A stretch of DNA of 64,000 nucleotides from Eublepharis macularius (taxonomy: Eukaryota > Chordata > Lepidosauria > Squamata > Eublepharidae), in NCBI RefSeq assembly GCF_028583425.1, contig NC_072801.1, positions 57,737,766-57,801,765 on the forward strand, written 5' to 3'. Below the pieces are notes generated by a model that did no database searches, was not told the DNA's origin, and was given only the letters and a program-made list of their open reading frames with translations. Within the stretch, counting starts at the first letter, position 1. Each line of letters opens with the position of its first letter. The position numbers and the translations under genes are program-made. Positions 55,494 to 64,000 of the stretch are shown piece by piece.

Positions 55494-55702
55494 GCTCGCC
55501 TCCTAGGTGGGGCCTGGAGTTCTCCCAGAATCACAACTGCGATCTGGACTGCAGCTACCAGTTCCCTTGGAGAACATGGCAGCTTTGGAGAGCAGATGCT
55601 ATGGCACCACATTCCTACTAAGCTAACTCCTGTCCCCAAACTCTACCTTCCCCATGCTCCCAAATCTCCAGAAATTTCCCAGTCTGGAGTTGGCAACCCT
55701 AA
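55494..55702 (+). mobile_element. MITE, TAGGGTTGCCA family
   Basis: gtggggcctggagttctccc ... cagtctggagttggcaaccc. Confidence 0.65.
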
Positions 55703-56117
55703 CAAGACATAGGACTCTCATGAGTCTTGAATATATAGCTGTAACTCTAGAGTATATAACTCTATATACTTGATGGACAATTTTGAACTAATTTCAAATG
55801 AGACCCACGGCATTTCAGCACCAGAGTAAGTATGATGTATATGAATGTATGGTTTACCATGAAAACATCAAAAACAAGACATGTCAGATTTTAGGACAGC
55901 CCAAAAAGTTCACCCTCTTCACTGGCTCCCCTGAGATACCCACCATTAATATAATTTAGCACCAAGCGCTCCAGCTCCCCTCTCTTGGCTCGGAGGCTTC
56001 TAAAGACACCTGCACCTTGTTTCCCTAAGGATTCCTGCTGCCCTCAGCCCTTGTTTCCTCCCACTACCCTACCCTCATTTTCAAGTTCTAGCCTTCTCCT
56101 GCCAGTATTGTCCCAAG

Positions 56118-56377
56118 CAGGGTTTTTTTTCTGAGAAAAGAGGTGGTGGAACTCAGTGGGTTGCCCTCGGAGAAAATGGTCACATGGCTGGTGGCCCCGC
56201 CCCCTGATCTCCAGACAGAGGGGAGTTTAGATTGCCCTCCGTGCCACTGAGCAGCGCAGAGGGCAATCTCAACTCCTCTCTGTCTGGAGATCAGGGGGCG
56301 GGGCCACCAGCCATGTGACCATTTTCAAGAGGTTCCGGAACTCCGTTCCCCTGCGTTCCCCCTGAAAAAAAGCCCTG
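56118..56377. mobile_element. hAT-type MITE, copy 2, exact 8-bp target duplication
   Basis: Ends CAGGGTTTTTTTTC ... GAAAAAAAGCCCTG. GTCCCAAG flanks both sides (56110-56117 and 56378-56385). Closely similar to 4499-4759 throughout. Confidence 0.9.
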
Positions 56378-56599
56378 GTCCCAAGTCTTTACTGCTGCAT
56401 CCATTAAGGCTTGAACCAAGGATTTCTACACATTAATATGAATAAGAGGAACAGAGACATCTTGTTGAAATTAGTCACCTTATCCACGAATGTTATTCCA
56501 TGTTCCTGGCAACTGGAAGTTTATATCCCTACCAGAGCTAGAAATCTTTATCCTTTTAACGTCCCACCCTCGACCCCATTTGTGCAGACAACAACAGAG

Positions 56600-57506
56600 A
56601 AACATTATCACCAATATGAAAATAATTTAATTAAAGCTTTATATTCCAAAGTCCATTTGTGCCTGTGGGGCACAGGAGACAAAGGGCTGGTTTCCATCTC
56701 CTCTCTTCTTCTCTGATGTTTCTATTGCATCCCCTGGAGCCAAACGAACATCCCTTCTTCTGTGTGTCCCATGGATTCTGGACTCAGTTTGCACCCAAAT
56801 AGGCTCATGTCAACATTGGTGATTGGCTCAGCGCATAACCAAGGATGCTTTTTTTCCATTCAGCGTCTGCAGAGCCAGCCACCCTCTTTGCAATGAACTA
56901 CCTATCCCAGCCTCAAAATGCTGTTAAGGATGCAGTCACAGGATTCCACCCTGCTTAAGCCTTTGCAAAATGGGGTGTTAGGAGGAGCTCTGACTCCCTG
57001 CACATCTCATGGTCTGAAATTCCCCACATTGCCCAGGGGCACGAATCTTGTTGCAGTGAAGATTTCTACAGATTTGGGGGGGCATCCCTCCCAACCATCT
57101 CTGTCTAACAGGAGATGCTCACAAAATTCCAGCACCAATAAGGGGCCTACTAGTTTCAAAAGAGGTGTATACGTCTTTCCCCAGAGAAATGGCTATAAGG
57201 TCCCGTCACCTTGTACTCCCCATAGGGTTAGCTTCAGTGGCAGCTTATCAAGGCTCTCTCAACCACAGAAAACACTGCTTAGCTTGTCTGCTCACAAAGG
57301 GTCTCCCGTTTCCTGGAAAGCTGCCATCAACCACACATGCCAGGCTTCAACTCCCAATAAGTTATAACTCCCGCCCTGACGGGATATGGCTATAGATTTC
57401 GGATCACTTGATTCCCAGTCAATATGTAAAGTCTGTCAACAGAAAGGGAACCTGTCCCTGGACAAATGTAGTGGTGAAAACAGAAAACGACAGGAGCCCC
57501 ATGGCT
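56600..57506 (-). terminator. KREMEN2: KREMEN2 3'UTR, possible poly(A) signal
   Basis: No AATAAA was found close downstream on the minus strand. An ATTAAA variant occurs at 56626-56631 in an AT-rich patch, which would make a 3'UTR of about 0.9 kb. This stretch has no recognised repeat, consistent with exonic sequence. Confidence 0.35.
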
Positions 57507-57801
57507 TCAGATGGTGGAGATGAGAGATTTGAGAGAAGATTGATTGGTAGAAGAAAGGTTCTCATAACTGTGGCACAGGCAGGAGCAGTCAGAGGAGGCT
57601 TCGTCGTCCCCGCCAACCCCACCGCCATTGCGTAGGGGACGGTGATGTGGAGTGCCACGTGTGGTACAGATCACCACACGGGTGTGTCGGTAGGCCACAG
57701 CCCACGCCTCGCCCCCAAGGCACTGGCAGCGACTTCGTGGGCCTTTGGAGGAGAAAGGGCTCAGAGAACTGCCGGTCTTCTTCTGCACAAAAAGGCAAGT
57801 C
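57507..57801 (-). CDS. KREMEN2: KREMEN2 cytoplasmic tail exon and stop
   Basis: The acceptor is ttgctcctttccag. The exon completes the split arginine and encodes the tail to TGA at 57507-57509. The tail contains a cysteine cluster (DCSCLCH), a YENL tyrosine motif and a C-terminal STI. Confidence 0.87.
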
Positions 57802-60800
57802 CTGGAAAGGAGCAATGAAGTAAACAGCAGAAGTAGGTGAGACAAGAATTCACACCACCAACTGGCATAATCAGTATATTTAATTCTCATAGCTGTGGAT
57901 ACTTAAATCCAGAGATTGGAGCCATGGACAAACAAGAAAGATCTTTCTACAAACCTGAGAAAAGCCCCAGAAGTTAAAAAAAAAAAAGCTGAAATCTAAA
58001 ATCAAATACATTGGGAGAGCAGGGTTTAAAAAAAAACCCTTGAAAAAATGAATGCCTTCTTTAGTGTCTATTGTGAGGGTTGCTGGCAACCACTACAGAA
58101 TTGCCTGCTTTCAAGTCTTGGTTACTCCCAGTAACAAATAGTGGAGCAGAGCCCCTTCCAGGGCTGTTTGGCCTTTGAAGAAAGATTCATCAGGGCCAAG
58201 ACTGGCAGTAACCATTGGGTGACTTGATATCCTGTAACTTGCATGACTCACCCAGGCCTGGCTTCTTGCTACTGTTCAGCAGCAGTCACCCAACAAAAGC
58301 CACTGTGGTGTAGTTGCTAAGAGTTTCAAATTAGCATCTGGGAGACCCAGGTTCAAATCTCCACTCTGCCATGGAAATTTGTGTGACCTTGGGCCAGTCG
58401 CACATGCTGAGCTTAACCTACCTTACAGGGCTGCTTTCAGGATAAAATGGAGGAGAGGAAATGATATAAGCTGCTTTGGGTCCAAATTCTGAAGTAAGGA
58501 GGGGTGTACATTAAGTAAATAAATAACATAGATGGGGAGAATACAAAAAAGTAGGTTGGTGGGTGGGTGGGAAGGAGTGAAGGAAGCAGGAAAAGGTGAG
58601 GATTTGTTTTATTCATTCACTAGTAACAATCCCCATTGTGGGGGGAAATTAGAAAGGGAAGGGTGGGTAGGTGGGCACTGCCTCCTCCTCCACTCCTCAT
58701 CCCAGCTGAGTGAAGGTTGGGGCGGACATTGCCACCTGCTCTGCTCCTGATCCCAGCGTGGTGAATTTAGGGTGCGGGCATTGCTGCCTGCTCCTCTCCT
58801 GATCCCAGCTGGGTGAAGTTGGTGTGCAGGCATTGCTGCCTGCTCCACTCCTGATCTCAGCTGAGTGAAGGTAGGGGATGGGAATTGCTACCTGCTCCAC
58901 TCCTGATCCCAGCCGGGTGAAGGCTGGGGCAGGCATTTCCACCCTCTCCACGCCTGATCCCAGCCTGGGCTTCCCACCGCAATGCATTCTCAGAGAGACA
59001 GACTGCCTCTTCTGGGCTTCCCTCCATGGCAGCGCCCTCTGGAGGCGCACCAGGGTAGGACGTGAGTTGTATGGAACACGGTTAGCCTTTTATATAGTAG
59101 CATTCATTTCATTTCATTTATGTCATTTCTCCCCAATGGGGATCCAAACCTGTTTACATCATTCTCCTTGCCTCCATTTTATCCTTACAACAGCCTTGTA
59201 AGGTAGGTTAGGCTGAGAGCATGGGACTTGCCCAAGGTTACCCAGCAAACTTCCATAGCAGAGCAGGGATTTGACCTTGAGTCTCCCAGATCCCAGACTG
59301 ATATGGGGGTTGCCAGGAGGAGGGAAAGAGGAAATAATATGAAGGAGGTGATACAGGGGGAAATGATGCGCTCCTCGCAAGACCTGCAGGTTCCCTGGTC
59401 TGAGATGGGCCTGGTTCAGCAACTAGCACTGCACAACTCAGGCATAGTTTTCCCAGATAGAGGCTGCCAGGGGGAGAGAAGGAGAGAAAGCTGAAAGGGG
59501 GGGCAGATAAAGATAGGTTGGCTGGTGAGTGGGAAAGAGAGAGTTGGGGAGACTATGGGGATTTTCAGGGAGGGGAAAGAGGAAATAGTAGGGAGGGGAA
59601 AATGAGATCCCCCCTTGCAGATCCTTTGCTTGTATTCCTTACAAACGTGTATTTTGATCTATTGATAACACCGTTTTCCCCCTCAATATGTCTTTATCCG
59701 GGAGGGAAGGCAGCATGGTATAGCCTAGTCAGACCTTGGAAGCTGTACTTGGATGGGCAACCACCAAGGAAGACTCTGCAGGGGAAGGCAATGGCAAACT
59801 ACCTCAGCTTCTAATTTGCATTGAAAGCCTCTTGGTAGAATAACTGTAAGTTGATTGCAACTTGGCGGCACATACGCATGCCTGTCTTTATCTAACTATC
59901 ATCTTCTCTTTTTTGAAATCAGTGGAGAACAGGTCAATCAATTAGTAAGTGAACAAAGGCAGTGGAACACCTTCAACTAGGAGTAACAAGGGAACTATAG
60001 GACTTGCAAAGAGATCCTCCGCAGGAACAGGGGTGTTACAAGCACGTCCCTCTGAAACATTGGAGGTGATATGGCCAGACACCATGGGGCTGTTATGAGG
60101 ATAAAAGGGGAGAGTCTTGTCCCTTGCCCTGAGCTTCCTGGACAAAGGACGAGATAAAAGTGCAAACATACAGAAATATGCGAACGGGATAAAAATGAAA
60201 TGCAAGTGATAATGGAAACCAAATGCTGAGTTTCCAGATTTTCTAATTTCAGTTTTAGAATTCCACTTCCAGGGAAGCATAAGCCATTAAATCAGGTCTG
60301 ATATGATCGTAAGAGACATTGATTTCCTTTTAAGCCATTCACTGATGATAAGAGTATTATGTATTTGAATACCAAGCTGAAGACTTTACACTTGCTGTTT
60401 TTTTCTAACCCTCTGAAGTCACTATTTAGAGGGAGGACATAAAGCAGCCAGGCACCTATCAATGGTGCTTGGATCCAGCTCAGCCCAGCCAATTAACCTG
60501 CACATCAGAGGGAGGGCAGGGGAGGGAAGTTGCCAAGGGCCCCAGGGTTGCCGCACCTTCCTTATGAGGAAAGACTGGGGCTGTTTAGTTTAGAGAATAG
60601 ATGACTATGGGAGAGACACCTGATAACCTCACTCAGCTCTTCTCCTTACTGCAGCCCTGCCCTCACCTGGCGATTGTCCATGCAGGTCCCATGAATTCCA
60701 GCATAGCTCTTGTGGATGGTCAAAGGGTCCACATGGTCTTTTTCATCACCAGAAAAGCTGGGTGGATCCAATCCAGTGGCTAGCCCAAGATCATCCAGTA

Positions 60801-61801
60801 AGCAGCATGGCTGCCTGAGGATATGAAGCTGTCTTCTAAGAGCCAGCGTGGTGTAGTGGTTAGAGTGTCAGATTAGAATGTGGGAGACCTTGGCTCAAAT
60901 CCCCATTCTGCCATGGAAGCTTGCTGGGTGACGTTGGGCCAGTCATACACTCACAACCTAACCTACCCAACTGGGTTGTTGTGAGGATAAAATGGAGGAG
61001 AAGAGAATTATGTAAGCCACTTTGGGTGCACACTGGGGGGAAAGGTGGGGCATAAATGAAGTAAATAAAATAAAAAAATAAAAATAAATCATAGCCTGGA
61101 ATGATGGTTGTTGTGGGTTTTCCGGGCTGTATTGCCGTGGTCTTGGCATTGTAGTTCCTGACGTTTCGCCAGCAGCTGTGGCTGGCATCTTCAGGGGTGT
61201 AGCACCAAAAGATAGAGATCTCTCAGTGTCACATAGCCTGGAATGTTAACCACTATACAACAATGGTTGTTGTGGGTTTTCCGGGCTGTATTGCCGTGGT
61301 CTTGGCATTGTAGTTCCTGACGTTTCGCCAGCAGCTGTGGCTGGCATCTTCAGAGGTGTAGCACCAAAAGCTTTTGGTGCTACACCTCTGAAGATGCCAG
61401 CCACAGCTGCTGGCGAAACGTCAGGAACTACAATGCCAAGACCACGGCAATACAGCCCGGAAAACCCACAACAACCATCGTTCTCCGGCCGTGAAAGCCT
61501 TCGACAATACACTATACAACACTTTTTCTTATGTCATTACAGGCCTTGTTTCCCTCAAATTCTCCTGCCGAGTCTGCCATAGTCCACTAGCCGGTCTTCT
61601 AAACTTAATTTGAGGGCTAGAACCCAGGACTCTGAACTGCTGGGAGTGCCCACCGTCCCGAGGACCCTGCTTTCCCACCGGGGACGGAACCCAAGAATCG
61701 TGCTTGTTTCTTTCTTCTCCCAACCTACCTCTTGCGCAGATGATATGAGATGATGAGGACAGCTAAGACGAAGGTGCCCGTGGCTGTGTACATGACCCAA
61801 G
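57507..61801 (-). CDS. KREMEN2: Kremen protein 2, last two coding exons (partial gene)
   Basis: Two minus-strand exons join in frame: 61729-61801 and 57507-57801. The first begins WVMYTATGTFVLAVLIIS then YHLRKR, a single membrane-spanning segment with a basic stop-transfer end. The second encodes a 97-residue cytoplasmic tail with TCLFVQKK, GGEAWAVAYRHTRV and the end NQSSLKSLISTI. The GE-W-Y block matches the Kremen1 tail (GEIWSIFYK), and the end resembles the Kremen2 C-terminus as I recall it. Kremens are type I receptors (kringle, WSC, CUB) that bind Dickkopf and remove LRP5/6 from the surface. The extracellular exons must lie beyond 64000; none was found in 61.8-64 kb. Neighbouring PAQR4 on the same strand fits human synteny. 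Confidence 0.87.
58300..58530 (+). mobile_element. tRNA-derived SINE, full length
   Basis: ccactgtggtgtagttgcta, gggagacccaggttcaaatc, gaccttgggccagtcgcaca and the tail attaagtaaataaataa. It lies in the last KREMEN2 intron. Confidence 0.8.
58673..58965. repeat. Minisatellite, about 51-bp unit, 5.7 copies
   Basis: Each unit carries GGGCATTGCTGCCTGCTCC, ACTCCTGATCCCAGCTGGG and TGAAGGTTGGGG variants. It lies in the last KREMEN2 intron. Confidence 0.85.
59105..59300 (-). mobile_element. tRNA-derived SINE
   Basis: Antisense: cattttatccttacaacagc, gtaaggtaggttaggctgag and gagtctcccagatcccagac. Confidence 0.7.
59708..59885 (+). mobile_element. 5S rRNA-derived SINE
   Basis: Sense 5S-like head with gctgtacttggatgggcaac (box C-like) and the body ggcaatggcaaactacctca; third copy in the window. 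Confidence 0.75.
60838..61085 (+). mobile_element. tRNA-derived SINE, full length
   Basis: agccagcgtggtgtagtggt, ttagagtgtcagattagaat, tgacgttgggccagtcatac and the tail gaagtaaataaaataaaaaa. Confidence 0.85.
61316..61356 (-). ncRNA. Hammerhead-ribozyme-like motif, antisense copy
   Basis: Mirror of the motif at 61385-61425 with the same core and stems. A further antisense copy at about 61157-61197 has a C-A mismatch at the first pair of stem I. Confidence 0.45.
61385..61425 (+). ncRNA. Hammerhead-ribozyme-like motif in the sense tail copy
   Basis: CTGAAGA (61388-61394), stem II GCCAGC/GCTGGC (61396-61401 with 61409-61414), GAAA (61415-61418), loopless ACGT stem III and predicted cleavage after GTC (61422). 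Stem I begins CCT/AGG (61385-61387 with 61423-61425). One unpaired T (61395) sits between the core and stem II. Activity is not shown. Confidence 0.5.
61729..61801 (-). CDS. KREMEN2: KREMEN2 transmembrane exon
   Basis: The acceptor is gttttgtaatgcag and the donor is gtaggt. It has 73 bases, entering with one base from the previous exon and leaving at phase 2. It encodes about 19 hydrophobic residues followed by YHLRKR. Confidence 0.83.
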
Positions 61802-64000
61802 CTGCATTACAAAACAACAGAGGAATCTGTTAGTGTATGACCTTGCGCCCAAATCTTTACACACTACAGGCCGGATTAACCCTCAAGCGAAGCACTCTAT
61901 GGTGTAGGACCCTTGCTGAGCAGGGAAGGATTTGCCCATTCCTGATGCAGTATCCCTTCAAAAAACACCTGCCACCTCCAAACAAGTTTCAAAACATCCC
62001 AAATAACAAGATGGAAAAAGAACCATGTTCCTAGCATGAAAAAGCTGAGAGCTGGGATGGCCAATCTACCAGATCAGCAAAGCAATTTCATCTGACTCGA
62101 AGAAGCTTGATCAAACTTTACTCGAAGCATGGTAAAGATTAAACAGTTATGTTCATTTGCTGAAAAAAGAAAAACATATTTCAGACCTTGCAAGCAAGAA
62201 AAAAATGCTTATATGGTTAAATTGACATTTCCACAGGCCAACAGCAACTCTGTAAAGCGAGACGTCTTGGGCTGCTCTTAGAAATTTTATTGTATTTGCT
62301 GTCTCAAGCACATTCCAAAAAGTTGAAGACAGAACAATCCGTCTCTTTCTGTGCTTCTTTAAAGGGATGTATTTGTGTTTTTACAAAATGCAACTGCTGA
62401 GTTTGGGAGGCCAGAGAAGGATATTTTAACTCTTTCGCCTTGGGGTGCTTCCCCACTGAAAACGCACCCTCCCAAGCTGTTTCACTATGCTCAAGAAAAA
62501 CAATCATCTGTAAACTGACTAAAGTGTGAGTCAAAGTAGTTTAGTGGTGCTGATTTTTGATGGGAAAAAAACAGCCTGAGAGGAAAAGGTTAAGAAACTT
62601 CCCTTCTCACCGTTTCAGTGGCTGCGGTTGGTGAAAAAAACAAATCCCATCTCTTAAAAGAAGTACTCACAATATGGAGTAGTACAGGGTCCTTACCACT
62701 AGGTGGCATAAAATGTATTATGCAGCCCATGAGAATGAAGTGGGGAGGGGGGGGGGTGCAAGAAAATACAGTTCCATTCCCCACACCACTGTTTGGAGAA
62801 CAGGGCAGTCCAGAAGAATCCTGAAGTTGGATTTAAACTCCTGGCCAACATAAGGAGAGGTTTACTCAGGATCATGTTTTTAGGACATGGTAGAGACATA
62901 AACATGGTATAGATGTACCATGCATCTGACGAAGAGAACCTGATTCTCGAAAGCTTATGCTACAATAAAATTGGTTAGTCTTAAAGGTGCTACTGGACTC
63001 TTTTTGATTTTGCTACCACAGACTAACACGGCTAACTCCTCTGCATATATGTGCATTTATGTGTCTCTCTTTCTGTGCATGCTGGCAGATGAGATTCATA
63101 GGGTACATTCTTCCTCTCTTTGATGTGCACCATGCAAGCTCAGACTTCAGCAACTTGACAAACATTTTTCCTCTAAGTTTCTAGCCCTTATGGCTGAAAA
63201 TGTGGTGGCACTGCTAAGACTGCTGAAGCCAGCACCTGGGGCTGCACAGGACTTTTGGCACAAGACAGAGAAGAACAAATTATACCTAATGTTTATCCCA
63301 CCTTCCTTCCATAGAACTCAGTGGGGCTGGGTTGTCAGGTCTCCCACCGTGATGGACCAACCTGCTCTATCAGCTGGCAGGAAAAAATAAATTTAAAAAA
63401 ATGTCGGCCGAACATCACACCATTCTAGGAATTGCCAGAAACTGTATGGAAATACCACAGAGTTACCAATAATTCTTAAAGTGGTGTGACATCACTTCTG
63501 GGTTTTCTTTTTTCTTTTATATGGGGAAGTACACATATAACTTCGCCCCGTGTAAAGTGAGAAAGGTAGAAGGCAACCCCTGGTGGCCAATACTATATCA
63601 CAGCAAGGTCTATGCAAGAAATACAGTGTATTTATTCACAATCACAAATATGTGTAAGGGAACCCTAACTTTGTTTCTGAGCACAGTAGTGGCAGCCTGA
63701 GCATGTATTTAGCCCTTACCTGGCTCACTATTTCTGCATTCCAAATGGTTCACCCAAGAATTTTTTTTCTCCCCTCAAGGAATTCCAATTATATGTTCAC
63801 CTTTGACACATACAAGTGAATCTGAGGGAGGGGGTGTTCTCGGAAATGTGTGTGGGATCCTAAGCAAAGAAATGGCAGGCAGGAAAGGGTTAAGCACGCA
63901 CAGGCAGACACACACACACCTTGCATGGTCAGAAACAGTTATTTGCCAAGTCAGGGTGAACCAAGGAAGGCACACAACCCACTGCTATATCCACATTCTC
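61802..64000 (-). other. KREMEN2: KREMEN2 intron running off the window
   Basis: No Kremen extracellular exon (CUB, WSC, kringle) was recognised. One retroelement tail at 62.92-63.05 kb; otherwise nothing identified. Confidence 0.5.
62920..63046 (+). mobile_element. Short retroelement tail (CTGACGA...GAAAGC family)
   Basis: CATCTGACGAAGAGAACC, TTCTCGAAAGCTTATGC, TACAATAAAATTGG and GACTAACACGGCTAACTCC. Same family as 3542-3674. Confidence 0.7.

Larger units (their letters stand above)
61090..61510. mobile_element. Penelope-like tail repeat, three copies (two antisense, one sense)
   Basis: The unit reads on one strand TACACCTCTGAAGATGCCAG ... TGGCGAAACGTCAGGAAC ... CAGCCCGGAAAACCCACAAC. Antisense copies span about 61100-61210 and 61264-61375, and a sense copy about 61370-61484. 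The last two form a palindrome centred on aaaagctttt. Each carries a hammerhead-like core. Membership of the Penelope-like group is inferred from the inverted arrangement plus the core. Confidence 0.7.

Noticed and set aside
56918-57367. 149-residue plus-strand frame
   Set aside because: It is antisense to the presumed KREMEN2 3'UTR, has no recognisable domain, and shows no splice or promoter support.
59708-59885. 5S rRNA gene
   Set aside because: Only the internal-promoter-like part resembles 5S. The rest is SINE body shared with copies at 8.3 and 34.2 kb.
60838-61085. tRNA gene
   Set aside because: A- and B-box-like sequence is present, but the copy belongs to a high-copy SINE family with an AT-rich tail and no cloverleaf.

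Overview
The window is vertebrate nuclear DNA, most likely from a lizard or another squamate (a gecko is possible but not shown). The genes are intron-rich with GT-AG junctions. The interspersed repeats are a reptile mixture: CR1 and L2 LINE tails, two tRNA-like SINE families, a 5S-rRNA-derived SINE, hAT-type MITEs with 8-bp target duplications, and short retroelement tails that look Penelope-like. All gene calls come from reading splice junctions and translating exons, compared with protein families from memory; no search was run. || Layout. (1) About 1.3-14.9 kb, plus strand: the last ten visible exons of a glycine/tyrosine/proline-rich, elastin-like extracellular protein, best matched to GREP1 (glycine-rich extracellular protein 1). 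Every junction is phase 1 and the protein ends in a C-x4-C tail like tropoelastin. Its 5' part lies outside the window. (2) 14.9-20.3 kb: a repeat-rich intergenic stretch. (3) 20.4-29.2 kb, plus strand: PKMYT1 (Myt1 kinase), complete, with a CpG-rich promoter, a non-coding first exon, seven coding exons (587 residues) and a poly(A) signal. (4) About 30.6-53.3 kb, minus strand: PAQR4, complete, with three coding exons (272 residues), a long 3'UTR, a 17-kb first intron full of repeats, and a CpG-rich promoter. (5) 53.7-56.5 kb: an intergenic stretch with a LINE fragment and a hAT MITE. (6) 56.6-61.8 kb, minus strand: the last two coding exons of KREMEN2 (transmembrane segment and cytoplasmic tail). 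The rest of KREMEN2 is beyond the right edge. || The order KREMEN2-PAQR4-PKMYT1-GREP1, with PAQR4 and PKMYT1 tail to tail, is as I recall it from human 16p13.3, so this is a conserved syntenic block. The genes do not form one pathway: PKMYT1 restrains CDK1 at G2/M, PAQR4 is a seven-helix membrane protein, KREMEN2 is a Dickkopf/LRP6 co-receptor in Wnt signalling, and the GREP1-like protein is predicted extracellular matrix. || The most unusual signals outside the genes are: a Penelope-like tail repeat in the last KREMEN2 intron carrying three hammerhead-ribozyme-like cores, two of them in a long perfect palindrome; a second abundant tail family with a related core; a 192-bp CpG-rich palindrome in a GREP1 intron; paired hAT MITEs with clear target duplications; nested insertions; and recent local duplications.
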